DNA from: Asterias rubens | Lineage: Eukaryota > Echinodermata > Asteroidea > Forcipulatida > Asteriidae | Length of the DNA: 64,000 nucleotides | Assembly: GCF_902459465.1 (NCBI RefSeq) | Contig: NC_047064.1 | Location: 7,032,762 to 7,096,761 of the forward strand | Reading direction: 5' to 3' | In this document: positions 22,201 to 32,599 of the stretch, piece after piece | How the letters are laid out: every line of letters starts with the position of its first letter | Numbering within the stretch: the first letter of the stretch is position 1 | Notes under the pieces: model-generated | Databases searched by the model: none | Seen by the model: the letters and a program-made list of their open reading frames with translations, nothing else | Told to the model about the DNA's origin: nothing | Made by a program: the position numbers and the translations under genes

Positions 22201-24318
22201 ATCGAGCGTGTGCTACTTTCTATATCCTTGAAAGTTGACGTGAAGGACAGATATTCCATGATGGGTAGGTACGTGTAAACGTCTCCACCTTCACACATTT
22301 CAAAGATACGGGTAATTGACTTCAGCAGTTGCTGGAACTTTGGATCAGCGTAGTCGAATCTTTTACCAAGGGTAACAGAGCAGATGACATTCGAGACAGC
22401 ATTACCTAACAAATGAGCTGGATTGAATGGGTTCCCCTCGTGTTCCTTGATGCCGTTGATGAGGCATCCTGCCTCGGTAGCGATGGCGTCCTCGAAGCTT
22501 GACCTCCACACGCCCAACCCTCTCAGTACTGACAGACAAAACTTCCTCTGCTGAGACCAGCTGTCACCAGAAGCGGTACCTACACCTGATAAGAACGAAA
22601 AAATACGACTTTGTAAATGTTATTAATTCTGGTTTTTACCCACACACCGATGTGTGAAGCACTGTATACTCAGTACTTTCCCGAGTCCTGGGAAATAATA
22701 TCACCGGCATATTCGGGTGGGATTCGAACCCACGACCCTTGCAATTCTATAGCAATGTCTTACCAAATAGACTACCAAGATTGCCCGGTAACTAGAGGCA
22801 GTTCAAATCCTATGTTATGACAGCGGGTACCGCAACGATATAATTTTATAATAGATGTTAAATTTGCACCGGCCAAAAGAATATGTATATATATATTTTT
22901 TGCCCATACACCGATGAGTGTCAGCACTACCCACAGTACTTTCCCGATACCTGGGAACGAATATCACACAGGTAGGGTTCGAACACACGACCCTTCCAAC
23001 GCTCGAGCAGTGTCTTAAATGGTACATAACGGTTTTGGTCTATGCAATTTTTGTTTTTAATAAGTATATTTATTTGCGATCATTCACGGCAAATCTGTAA
23101 TACTTAACGGAAATCTTTCGGTAAATTTGTGCCGTTGCAAATATTTACGTTTAATTCGCAACACGCCAGATATCGTGCAAGGAATTTGTTCAAATAAATA
23201 TTATTTCTTTGTTCGCTGACACTGAGGTATGTTTGGAAATTATTATTAAATCTTACTCAGTGCATCAGGATCATCTGTCATTTTCTTGAAGAAGCGTGTG
23301 GGTGCACGGTCTGCAGTGTTGGGGTGACTCAGAGCCTCCTTGATGGAAGCGAAGCTGTTGACGACCACCACCAATGTACCGCCTAGATTCATACTAAACA
23401 CCGGTCCGTAGGTCTTAGCCAGTCGGGTTAAGTTCTTGTACTCGTCCCCGGCTGAGATGAGATTTGGGAGGTAGCCAAGAAGGGGCCATCCAGTCGGGCC
23501 GGGAGGAAGGTTCCTCGGCCGTCGGTAAAACCATGTAGCTATGAAGAGAGCTATCAACCCAACCAGTACTGACTTGACAGTCAATGAGCTACAAATCCCA
23601 AGTAGAAATGCCATGTTTTTCTGTGTAATTCAGACCTAGCAGTTGTCTAAAGGTATACACCTGTGCACCACCCCTGTGAAGATAACCGCTTTACTACGGA
23701 TAATTTTCTTCACCCATGGCTCATTTACCAAGGATCTATTTGTATAGCACCAGGGGTAGACTATAAGCTACGACAAAGCAGATTGTAGTTCACAGCAGAC
23801 CATGAGCAGACATTCGTACCTGGTGGTACCATGGGGTACCCAGTCGCCTTCATTGTTGATGGGTCACAGGTCAACACGACATACAACAAAGTCAATAATC
23901 GCGGTGGTTGCATTCGATTAGCTTCCCTTTGACCCCTCGGTGCTCACTCAGGTGAGCCCCTGACAAGAGCTAATCGAACGATAACACTCGCCCTCTCGTG
24001 GTGACGTCATACACCTGGGGCCATCCCCCAAGTGACACACTCCACAAGCAGGGAACTTGGGGATGACCCGGGGGATCTCCTGGAATGATGTCAAAGCTAT
24101 TCGAACGTACCGGGGGCAGACCGGGGTCCACCCAGGGAAGCTAATCGAACGCACCCATTAATACATCGATGCCTAAATTTCTTCTGGCGCCCTCTATTGA
24201 ATCTTCCCCCTCCAGACAGATTTCCCTAGGACAGTCGAGTTCACAAAGAATTTAGGACTCAGTCCCAACTAACAGCTCCAAAATTAATAGTCGTAGGAGA
24301 TTAAAAACTTCAGGCTGG
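19218..24318. repeat. 5.1-kb tandem segmental duplication, second unit
   Basis: Head-to-tail copy of 14115-19217, offset 5101-5105 bases, ending CTTCAGGCTGG at 24318 and then entering unique sequence. It contains the same elements: family B dimer (about 19444-20272), family A fragments (about 20670-21175), P450 (21230-23614), SINEs (about 22627-23027) and foldback (about 23905-24156). Its P450 copy has lost one base in exon 2. The near identity means a very recent event or an assembly artefact such as two haplotypes joined in series. Confidence 0.95.
21230..23614 (-). pseudogene. Cytochrome P450, CYP2 clan (tandem copy 2, one-base frameshift)
   Basis: Same three exons as copy 1: 23614-23257 (358 nt), 22585-21627 (959 nt instead of 960) and 21411-21230 (182 nt), with all splice sites kept. 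One A is missing beside 22157-22158 (plus strand ACATCTAATTGC against ACATCTAAATTGC in copy 1). This turns the frame after ENHQSN (about residue 270) directly into a stop, before the I-helix, K-helix and haem cysteine. Everything downstream is otherwise undamaged. That fits either a very new null allele or a homopolymer error in the assembly; with an A restored by sequencing, the gene would equal copy 1. It is called a pseudogene only on the sequence as given. Confidence 0.8.
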
Positions 24319-24613
24319 TCCTTATAAGTTAGGACGCTCGTTCTTACTGGAGAAAAGACTAGTCCTGTTGTGAAATCCACCTATAACCTACAACAAATTT
24401 GTGCTAGAAAGTCAAGGCTGAACGTTCGACCGAGACATCATATATCAAAAGATATACCACCTGTTGCTTAGCAGCCCTACCATATACACAGTGTTTGCAG
24501 CATTCATAATACACAATATCTTTTTGTACACAAAATTGGAAGTGAACGGAAGCATGTCTGACCCCCCCCCCCCCCCCGGGTAGGCCAGACCCGCAGCAAC
24601 GTCATTGTTAAAT
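24319..24613. other. Spacer after the tandem duplication, with a C run
   Basis: Unique sequence starting at the duplication breakpoint. A run of about 17 C lies near 24563-24579. No coding block is seen. Confidence 0.4.
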
Positions 24614-24956
24614 GAACACGTTGCCTTGGATCGGACGAGTTGGTCTCTAAAAAGCGTTTAAACCCGTTTGTTATGAAATGCATATAGTTAGAAAGATGTT
24701 TCAAAAGTATAATACAATGATCCACACAAGTATCACTCAAAATTGCACGATTTTCCTTTAACGTCGCAAAGTAACACGGTCGGCCATTTATGGGAGTCAA
24801 AAATTTGACTCCCATAAATGATCGACCATGTTAGTCGACGAGGTAAAAAGAAAACCACGCAATTACGAGGCATATTTGTACCCAAATGCATTTTACAACA
24901 AACGGTTACAGAACGCTTTTCAAAGACCAACTCGACCCATCCAAGGCAACGTGTTC
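24614..24956. repeat. Foldback MITE, ends GAACACGTTGCC / GGCAACGTGTTC
   Basis: A long imperfect palindrome whose centre is TTTATGGGAGTCAAAAATTTGACTCCCATAAA (about 24786-24818). The arms carry TTGGATCGGACGAGTTGGTC and its counterpart GACCAACTCGACCCATCCAA, and both sides contain AACGGGTT/AACGGTTA and ATGCAT blocks. No coding capacity. It resembles a dispersed family I associate with echinoderms. Confidence 0.7.
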
Positions 24957-25241
24957 TTTTAATATGAAAAGTTGCTGATGCACTACGTTTTACATTATTG
25001 AATAACTGATCAGTCTGAACTGTTTCGCAGGTTGGGGCAACATTCTCATTTCCTACCGACCCAGAACGTTCAGTTGTTGTCAGTCTATAATTGCCAGATC
25101 ATAACACAACTGCAGTCTATAGGCTACACGTACTGTGTCAATATGGAGAATCTCCTTAGCTTATTTACTGCATGGCCATTTCATTTCAAATGGTGGTCGG
25201 GTTTTGGGGGATAGTCGTCGAAAATCCGGAGCTAATCTGTC

Positions 25242-25376
25242 TTAGGCCGTGTCCGAAACGGCGACTTCGGCTACAGCTACGGCTAGATCGCGCGCGTCTG
25301 CCTATTCTTCAACACTGGTAGACGCGCCGATCTAGACGTAGCTGTAACCGAAGTCGTCGTTTCGGACACGGCCTTA
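25242..25376. repeat. Foldback MITE, ends TTAGGCCGTGTCCGAAACG
   Basis: The left arm TAGGCCGTGTCCGAAACGGC, then GACTTCGGCTACAGCTACGGCTAGATCG, is matched in reverse complement by GATCTAGACGTAGCTGTAAC, CGAAGTCGTCGTTTCGGACACGGCCTTA. The loop is about 15 bases (TATTCTTCAACACTG). Compact, GC-rich and without coding capacity, it is typical of a short non-autonomous DNA element. Confidence 0.75.
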
Positions 25377-25705
25377 GATTCAAATTTTGGGACATTAAAA
25401 CTGATCTTTTTTTTCACAGGTTTGTTATTTTATGTATAAGTTGTGATACACAAAGTGTGGGCCTTTGGACAATACTGTTTACCGAAAGGGTCCAATGGCT
25501 TTAAGAGTGATGGCCAAATGTATACCTCCCCTTTAGAGTTGTCAATGTATCAGCCAATGTGCGTTACAATGTCCCATTGTAATATCAGTGTGACAACATT
25601 TCTATAATTATTTTTTTGCAAGAAAAGAACGTTATTTTTACTCAGCAAGGCAGTAAAACCCAACTACGTGATGTTTTTGCGTGAGCCATGGACGTGACTG
25701 TTTAA

Positions 25706-25908
25706 AGGCACTGGACAATTTTGGTAATACTTAAAATAAGTGTGAGCATAAAAACTTAGCTGGGAGCTGTTGATATGTATAATGTGAGAAACTGCCGTCT
25801 CTGAAGTAATGTAGATGTTGAGAAAGAGGTAATTTCTCACCCAAATAAAATAATTCAAAAAAACTTCCAAGCACACCATAGTGCAACAAGGGTATTTTTT
25901 CTTTCATT
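25706..25908 (+). repeat. Family A MITE, left part, split by the retrotransposon
   Basis: It follows TTAA (25702-25705) and begins AGGCACTGGACAATTTTGGT. It has the family blocks TCAAAATAAG-like, AGCTGTTGATA, TGAGAAACTGCCGTCTCTGAAGTAA and ACAAGGGTATTTTTTCTTTCATT, where the LTR of the Ty3 element starts. The rest continues at 33833. Confidence 0.75.
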
Positions 25909-26859
25909 TGTAACAGGTTTGAGTGCGGCTAGCGCACTCTGTGCTGAAACATAATAAATTTTACAAGGGACACGCTGTTTTTGTGGTGTTGTAAAATATG
26001 AAGAAAGTTTTATTCAAATCCCGACTACTATAAAGGGAGAGGCGAATTTAAAACGCTGTATTTATACAGTACAAATGAGATAATAATAAAATCTCAAATA
26101 CAAAAGAGGAGAAAAACAAACCCAGCGGGTCTCGACAATAAAAATGCAACGAAAATAACAATGAAACTTTATACAATGGAAATATAAAACAAAAATAAAT
26201 GAATGGCCTATCTGTTGGTGTTGGACTTGGACGGACGCTGACGATAACTTGAATTGAAGATACTTGAATTGAAGATGGTGTGACAATGAAAAAGTTCTTC
26301 CAGCAAAGTTGAAGATATTGGGGCTGCGAAGATTATGATGACAAACTTGAAGACTTCAGAACCAGTTCCTTGTCCTTGATCAGGGGACAGGATTACTGTT
26401 CTGGTACAAGTGGGTATGACGAAAATGCAGTGAAGATAAGTAGGCTACAGTTGATGACACGCTGTCCTGCTGGCTCTCTTGATTTGGATTCGGCCTAGAG
26501 CAGGACAGGGGATGAATATACAATTATTGTGGTGATAAAGCTGGGCTGGCGCAATCCAACGTAGATGTCCGACAGAGGCAAAGTGTAATTATTGAAAGAA
26601 CTTGGAGGGTTAATTCTAACACTATCCGTCCTCTGTCGGTGTCCAGTGGCCAAGTGTCAAACCACTTCCTTGGGTTTGGTCACTGACCCCTGAGACATCC
26701 CTTCCTCAATAGCCGTGATTGGTTGCAAAGCCTGCTACCAATCACCCACTCATCACACACCACCAGGCAACCACCCACCCTAGACTCGCCCTAGTCCGAG
26801 CAGGACATAGGGAAACTAGGGGTAACAAAAAAAGGGGGCTGCAATTTCATCCCATTACA
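25909..26859 (-). repeat. 3' LTR of the Ty3/gypsy element
   Basis: 951 bp, identical in length to the other LTR. On the coding (minus) strand it starts TGTAATGGGATGAAATTGCA and ends CAAACCTGTTACA. As the 3' LTR it would provide the polyadenylation site: AATAAA on the minus strand at 26014-26009. The stretch just upstream on the coding strand (CAGAAAGCAGGCGCGCG) is only weakly purine-rich, so the polypurine tract is not convincing. Confidence 0.93.
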
Positions 26860-26985
26860 CGCGCGCCTGCTTTCTGAATGTCGTCCCGACATAAGTTTAA
26901 ACAATCGCTACGCATGTCCATTCGCGCAAGTAAAATGCCTAGGGAAAAAAATGACAAAGAAAAAAAAAAAAAAAAAAAAATCGCT

Positions 26986-29900
26986 CTATTTTGCAGTAAT
27001 AATGTCTAACATTGCAGTAATGCACACATCCTTACTATTCTCTAAACTGAAGGTACTCATAAAAGATTGAAGAAACTCTGCCTTTTCCTTCCATTCTGGA
27101 ATTCCATGTTGGAGGGAAAAGCCAAGACGGTTAGGGGGCTTTATAACTCTGCTGGGTCTTTGTCTAGGGGGGACCTGGGGACCCGTAGCAGGGGGTTCAT
27201 CGTCATCTGACACCGAGTCTTCTACTATGGGTGCATCCGATTCAGTATCAGATTCTGATGGGTGTGGTTCCTGTGTCTGCTTTGCCTTGCTCGCTGTGCC
27301 TTCAGTGGAAGTAGGTACAGGGAGTGGCAACGAGTTGAAGGGCAGGAGCAAGTTCCTATGGAGTGTTCGAGTAGGACCTCCACCTTGCTCTTGTTTCACC
27401 ACATACACAGGAATATCAGGGTTTACCTGCTTGACCACCTTGTAAGGATGTTGTTCCCATCGGTCAGCTATCTTGTAGTTTCCAGTGGGAGCGACAACCT
27501 TAACCAGAACTCTGTCACCAGGGTGTAAGATGGCAGCTCTCAAATTGATGTCGTGACGAGCCTTATTACGGGAGTTAGACTTGTCAGAGTGACTTGAGGC
27601 CAGGTTGTATGCATCAGCAAGGCGTCGTCTCAATTGCTTTGCATACTCTCCCTGGGTTCTATTGGCCGACTCTCGTGGTTCCAATCCAAGAAAGATATCG
27701 ACTGGAAGCTTTGGATGTCTACCATACATAAGGAAGTACGGTGAGAAACCAGTTGCATCATTCTTGGTGGAGTTATATGCATGGACCAGAGGGGCAACAT
27801 ATTTTTTCCACACTGACTTCTTGTCCTCAGGCAATGTCCCTAACATCTCAAGAAATGTTCTGTTGAAACGTTCGACTTGACCATTTCCTTGGGGGTGATA
27901 TGGGGATGTTCGACTCTTAGTGATGCCGGTTATTTTACACAACTGGTGTATAACATCTGACTCAAAACCCCTTCCCTGGTCAGAATGAAGTCTGCCAGGA
28001 AATCCATAATGGACAAAAAAATTGTCAAACAGTACACGGGCAGTAGTTTTAGCTGTTTGGTTTGGTACCAGGATTGCTTGGGCATAACGGCTAAAATGGT
28101 CGGTGATAACCAAAATATCCGCTTGTGAACCACCAGTCGTTTTGAGGGAAAGATGATCGATGCACACCAGTTCCATTGGTTCACAAGTTGTAATGCTTAC
28201 CATTGGGGCTGTCCTTATAGCAACTGGGGGCATCTTACGCCTGATACATCTGGGGCATGAGCGAATCCTATTATCAACATCACAAGCCATGTATGGCCAA
28301 AAGAATCGAGAACGGATCAAGTCAAGAGTCCGCTCACGACCAAAGTGACCAGCTTCGTCGTGAAGACAACGGAAAGCAACATCCCTGTACAGCATGGGGA
28401 GAACAAGTTGGAAAATTCTACCACCATTTTTCTCTGTACGTTGGCGGTACAGGACACCATCTCGAAATGTGAGTTTGTCCCAGTCCCGTAGGATTGCAAC
28501 AACATGACGACTTTCTCGATGTCTCAACTTCCCCTGGGGACATTGTCCTTCCTCCATGTATCGAACGATCTTCCCAATGGTAGGATCTTCACGTTGATAC
28601 TGTCGCCACTCCTCGGTGGACACCCGAGGAATGGGACTTTGGCCAGGCCATAGTGGGGGATCATCGATTTCTGGTGGGACAGCTGAGCCTTGCAGGGCTA
28701 GAGTCTCTACAAATGGGGTGGGTGACTCGGCTGAGTTGGCAAGGTAAACACCGTGTGAGCCCACTACAGCTTTTACAGCTTCAACAGGAACAGTCTGTGA
28801 ATTAGCTGCAGTCTCATGGTGGGGGCGACGAGACAGGCCATCTGCATCACCATTGAGCTTGCCACTCCTGTACTCCAATGTGAAATTATATGCAGACAGG
28901 GCAGCGAGCCAACGATGTCCAGTTGCATCTAACTTGGCAGTCGTGAGCACATAAGTTAGAGGATTGTTGTCTGTCACCACTCTAAAACTAGTCCCATAAA
29001 GATAATCATGAAACTTATCTGTTACGGCCCACTTCAGAGCTAAGAACTCAAGTTTGTGGGCAGGGTAGTTTGCTTCGCTCTTTGAGAGACCTCTGCTTGC
29101 ATAAGCAACAACTCGTTCCCGTCCATCCTGCATTTGATACAGCGCTGCACCAAGACCAGTGACACTGGCATCAGTATGAAGGATGAAGGGTTGACTAAAA
29201 TCAGCATAAGCCAAGGCAGGTGCCTCTGTTAGTTGTGTGATCAGGTATTCAAAAGCATGTTGACAATGTGGGGTCCAGGTGAAAGGAGGGGGTTTGGGCT
29301 TGTGGGAACGGCCAACACCTTTCTTCATTGGGAGGCCCACCGTAAGGGCATGAAGGGGTTTGGCTATATTGGAGTACCCTGCAATGAATCGGCGGTAGTA
29401 TCCAGCGAATCCCAGGAAGGATCGAACTTCCTGGTGGTTACTGGGAACTGGCCAAGTCTTCAAGGCAGCAGTTTTATCTGGGTCAGTCTCAACGCCTGCT
29501 GCCGAGATCACATGACCGAGGTACTTCACAGAGGAACGAAAAAGATGGCATTTGGACGGCTTTAGTTTCAAACCATGCTGCTGCAGCCGTGTGAGTACTG
29601 ACTCAAGTCGCTCGAGATGTTCCTCGAAAGTACTTGAGAAAACAATGATGTCATCGAGGTGGACTAAACATGTTTTCAGGTTGAGGTCCCCCACGCAACG
29701 TTCCATGAGTCTTTGGAAGGTTGCTGGGGCATTAGTAAGGCCAAAAGGCATACGGTTTGCTCCATAAAACCCAAGCGGGGTTGTGAAAGCCGTTTTTGCT
29801 TTGTCTTCTTCTCGCATCTCCACTTGCCAATACCCAGCTTTCAAGTCTAGAGAGGAAAACCACTTTGCGCCATGTAGGGCATCCAATGTGTCCTCAATGC

Positions 29901-31161
29901 GGGGCAGTGCATAGGAATCGCGTACTGTACGTTCATTCAGTTTACGATAATCTATGCAAAACCTCAGACTGCCATCCTTTTTCCGTACTAGGACGACAGG
30001 GGATGCCCAAGGGGAATGTGATTCCCTGATTGCCCCAGCATCGAGCATCTCCCTGATCAGCTGTCTAACTTCATCATACTGAGCAGGGGGAATTCTGCGA
30101 TGTCGTTCTTTGAAGGGCGTGTTATTGGTCAAAGTGATTCCATGTTGGACAGTGGTGGTGTGTCCAAGGTCTTTGTCGTGAAGTGAGAAAACAGAAGTAC
30201 GGTGTTTCAAGAAATCTTTAACTGTAGTCAGATTATCGGAACTAATCGGTGACTCAGTAAAGTTGAACATATTCAAGAAATCATCTGTCTCGTCTAGAAC
30301 GACATCGGTGGGGTGATTGGTTCGTGATTCTTTCTCAAAAGTAGGAGAGGAGATTGAATCAACGTGCTCCAATTTGCACAAAACAGTTCTCGGGTGGATG
30401 AAGCACTGTTTTAGGGACATATTTCTGACTGTTATTGGAACATAATTATGGTGAACATCGCGGTCCAATGTAAGGACTGTAGGAAGGACTTTCAACATGC
30501 CAGGCAGGGCATGTCCCTCAGCGGGTTCAACAATAACTTTCAAATGCAATGCTTGGAGATGGGCTTTTACAAAACCACCAACGACAACGGTTTCATTTGG
30601 GTTAATTGTGATAACCCTATCACCGGCTGCTCGCACGTTTCCAAGTTTCTGTTTCTTGCATTTGTCTTGGGCAGACAGACTTTCGAGTGCAAGTTGCAAG
30701 GCATTGGGCAGGGCTACCTTTTGAGAGAATCGTGGCCCATACGATTGGAAACAATGCGACTTGCACTGAGCGATAATATTGGTACCAACCAAAAGGGGAA
30801 CATTGGCATGATAAGCCGTGTCCGGTACAACAAGTGCTAGTGCCCAGTATGATGCAGGCTCATTACGAAGTTGAAAAGGAAATGAGATTTGAACTTCGAT
30901 GTATCCTAGGAAAGGGACAGTAGCACCACCAGCACCTTGGACTTGAAGAAGGTTACTGATGGGCTTAATGGGATTGGAGGAAAGATGTTTGGTATGGAAG
31001 GACTTGGAAACTGTCGTAACTTGTGACCCAGTGTCAACGAGGCAAAGGCATTTCACACCAGACACACAAGCCTCTGTCTCATTGGCACTACCCACCAAGC
31101 GATTTAGGATTGTTGGGGTGTGGTGGAGGCCGCCGGGTTTGACGGCGAGGCTGCCTGCCAC
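26986..31161 (-). CDS. pol: Ty3/gypsy Pol polyprotein
   Basis: An open frame of 1391 aa from the first ATG; the frame is open further upstream to about 31219. Domains in order: aspartic protease with DTGS at 43-46 and LLVGTNII near 123-130; reverse transcriptase about 375-555 with FCIDYRKLN, SLDLKAGYWQ and an LDD box at 502-504 (HLDD rather than the usual YLDD/YIDD); RNase H about 655-780 with acidic residues in HTDAS (D664) and VTDNN (D731); integrase zinc site H934, H939, C969, C972; and the D, D-35-E catalytic core D1002, D1061, E1097. A basic C-terminal tail contains WEQHPYKVV, a GPY/F-like stretch, and no chromodomain is visible. Pol is in the -1 frame relative to gag with an overlap of about 30 bases, so it is probably made as a Gag-Pol fusion by frameshifting. 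No disabling stop or gap is seen. Confidence 0.95.
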   Translation of the reverse strand: MAGSLAVKPGGLHHTPTILNRLVGSANETEACVSGVKCLCLVDTGSQVTTVSKSFHTKHLSSNPIKPISNLLQVQGAGGATVPFLGYIEVQISFPFQLRNEPASYWALALVVPDTAYHANVPLLVGTNIIAQCKSHCFQSYGPRFSQKVALPNALQLALESLSAQDKCKKQKLGNVRAAGDRVITINPNETVVVGGFVKAHLQALHLKVIVEPAEGHALPGMLKVLPTVLTLDRDVHHNYVPITVRNMSLKQCFIHPRTVLCKLEHVDSISSPTFEKESRTNHPTDVVLDETDDFLNMFNFTESPISSDNLTTVKDFLKHRTSVFSLHDKDLGHTTTVQHGITLTNNTPFKERHRRIPPAQYDEVRQLIREMLDAGAIRESHSPWASPVVLVRKKDGSLRFCIDYRKLNERTVRDSYALPRIEDTLDALHGAKWFSSLDLKAGYWQVEMREEDKAKTAFTTPLGFYGANRMPFGLTNAPATFQRLMERCVGDLNLKTCLVHLDDIIVFSSTFEEHLERLESVLTRLQQHGLKLKPSKCHLFRSSVKYLGHVISAAGVETDPDKTAALKTWPVPSNHQEVRSFLGFAGYYRRFIAGYSNIAKPLHALTVGLPMKKGVGRSHKPKPPPFTWTPHCQHAFEYLITQLTEAPALAYADFSQPFILHTDASVTGLGAALYQMQDGRERVVAYASRGLSKSEANYPAHKLEFLALKWAVTDKFHDYLYGTSFRVVTDNNPLTYVLTTAKLDATGHRWLAALSAYNFTLEYRSGKLNGDADGLSRRPHHETAANSQTVPVEAVKAVVGSHGVYLANSAESPTPFVETLALQGSAVPPEIDDPPLWPGQSPIPRVSTEEWRQYQREDPTIGKIVRYMEEGQCPQGKLRHRESRHVVAILRDWDKLTFRDGVLYRQRTEKNGGRIFQLVLPMLYRDVAFRCLHDEAGHFGRERTLDLIRSRFFWPYMACDVDNRIRSCPRCIRRKMPPVAIRTAPMVSITTCEPMELVCIDHLSLKTTGGSQADILVITDHFSRYAQAILVPNQTAKTTARVLFDNFFVHYGFPGRLHSDQGRGFESDVIHQLCKITGITKSRTSPYHPQGNGQVERFNRTFLEMLGTLPEDKKSVWKKYVAPLVHAYNSTKNDATGFSPYFLMYGRHPKLPVDIFLGLEPRESANRTQGEYAKQLRRRLADAYNLASSHSDKSNSRNKARHDINLRAAILHPGDRVLVKVVAPTGNYKIADRWEQHPYKVVKQVNPDIPVYVVKQEQGGGPTRTLHRNLLLPFNSLPLPVPTSTEGTASKAKQTQEPHPSESDTESDAPIVEDSVSDDDEPPATGPQVPPRQRPSRVIKPPNRLGFSLQHGIPEWKEKAEFLQSFMSTFSLENSKDVCITAMLDIITAK

Positions 31162-31189
31162 ATCACCTCCTGTGGAGGCAGGTGCCTGT

Positions 31190-32599
31190 TTAAATTAACT
31201 GTTGGGACTTTTGAGGCTTAGGGGGGTTGCGACACCCACGGGCAATGTGCCCGACTTGACCGCATTTATAGCACTCAAACCGTGCTGGTGTGGGCGGATT
31301 GAGTGGGGGCGGGTTGTTGGAGGTCATGGCAAAGCTCCGAAAATGGGGTGGGGGCTGGATTGGAGGGGCCGCTGGTTGGGGTGTTAAGGCGACTTTAAGC
31401 TCAGCCAGTGAGGACGAAATTACCGAGAGGGCATCTTTGAAGTCATGGGCAGGAGTGGGGCGTGGAGGGCCAGGGGGAAGGTCCTTCACGGGGCGTTTCG
31501 CAACCAACTCCTGCTCGCCCAAGCGGACGAGGCGCACTAAACTATCAAATGTGGCTACCTCGTCCTTCTTATGGCGACAGATATTCTTGAGTTGTTGGTC
31601 TCTCAGGCCACGCCAAAATATTTGCATCAGAACGTTGTCCATGGTGGCCACAGGAAGGCCACCACGACGGCACGCATCATACACGAGGAGTTTGAGACGG
31701 CGACCGAAACCAGCAGCCGTCTCCTGGTCTTCTTGGTTGCTGTTATATGCCCGCTGGAGGAGTGACGGCCCATCCTGGACGGTGCCGTAACTCCCCTCCA
31801 GCTCACAAACTATGGCGCCAATCGAAGGGTGGGGGCCCAGCGTTTGAATTAGCCGACTGGGTTCTCCACGGATCGATTGGCGAACATATGGGGCCAAAAT
31901 CTGCTCCGAGTATGTGCCGTCTCGGAGCAAGGAGTCGACTTCGAATCTCCAAGAGTCGAAGTCAACACCATGCCCCTTTGACGACACATCCCCAAGGAAA
32001 GGAGAGATCTTGGGGGGCTGGACATAAGCAGCTGGGGGCTGAGGATGGGCAGGGAAAGGCCTATGTGGGGGAAAATGAGATGGAAACGCATGTGGCGGTT
32101 GCGGCTGTGGCTGCGGCGCTGGCTGCGGCGCTGCAAAGGCCGCCTGGGGGATAGGAGAAAGTACAGGAGGGGGAGGATTGGAAAAAGGAATGGAAGGGGG
32201 AGGGGTAGTTGGGTGAGAAATAGGATATTGTTGTGGTATGGTTGGTATGGGCACAGTCATCGGTGTCGGGGGATGAAGGATAGGCAAGGGAGGGGTTGTA
32301 CGAAGAACATCTTCGTGGGAGGGGATGAGGGAAGCCATTGGTATAGGGTCGAGTCCAGGGGGTGGAGGCTGCCGGTGCGACAAGCGAGGGTAGCCATTGA
32401 GGAGGGACTGTCCATTAAGGAACTGAACAGCCTCAGCCGCCGCTGCCGGAGAAGTGTACTGGCAATATACATATGAGCCATAGGCACTTCCGGAATGTGA
32501 CGGCTCAGTAATGTTACGGATTGCACCAGCCCGTCCTAGAAAATAACGTATCTGCGCTAGGGAGGCTTCAGGTGGAATGTTAGCCACCAACACGGACAT
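31190..32599 (-). CDS. gag: Ty3/gypsy Gag with RRM-like, PNMA-like capsid and CCHC modules
   Basis: 469 aa, intact. Residues 1-80 have the pattern of an RRM-like fold: a first strand VLVANIP, a helix around SLAQIRYFLGRAG, an RNP1-like strand GSYVYCQY and a helix AAAAEAVQFLNG. Residues about 75-200 are a long proline-rich linker. Residues about 200-390 resemble a retroviral-type capsid, with DFDSWRFEVDSLL, IRGEPSRLIQTLG and an LEGSYGTVQDG stretch. These recall PNMA-family proteins, which were domesticated from Ty3/gypsy Gag and also begin with an RRM-like region. A CCHC zinc knuckle lies at 443-456 (CYKCGQVGHIARGC). The product should assemble particles and bind the element's RNA. It starts at the first ATG after the primer site, about 260 bases downstream. 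The PNMA relation is by recalled pattern and is not computed. Confidence 0.9.
   Translation of the reverse strand: MSVLVANIPPEASLAQIRYFLGRAGAIRNITEPSHSGSAYGSYVYCQYTSPAAAAEAVQFLNGQSLLNGYPRLSHRQPPPPGLDPIPMASLIPSHEDVLRTTPPLPILHPPTPMTVPIPTIPQQYPISHPTTPPPSIPFSNPPPPVLSPIPQAAFAAPQPAPQPQPQPPHAFPSHFPPHRPFPAHPQPPAAYVQPPKISPFLGDVSSKGHGVDFDSWRFEVDSLLRDGTYSEQILAPYVRQSIRGEPSRLIQTLGPHPSIGAIVCELEGSYGTVQDGPSLLQRAYNSNQEDQETAAGFGRRLKLLVYDACRRGGLPVATMDNVLMQIFWRGLRDQQLKNICRHKKDEVATFDSLVRLVRLGEQELVAKRPVKDLPPGPPRPTPAHDFKDALSVISSSLAELKVALTPQPAAPPIQPPPHFRSFAMTSNNPPPLNPPTPARFECYKCGQVGHIARGCRNPPKPQKSQQLI

Noticed and set aside
31170-31195. TTTAAAC as the gag-pol slippery heptamer
   Set aside because: It overlaps the gag stop but its codon phase is that of pol, so a ribosome in gag would not meet it in the required frame.
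27227-32476. Many plus-strand frames of 60-166 codons
   Set aside because: They are antisense shadows of the retrotransposon gag and pol frames.
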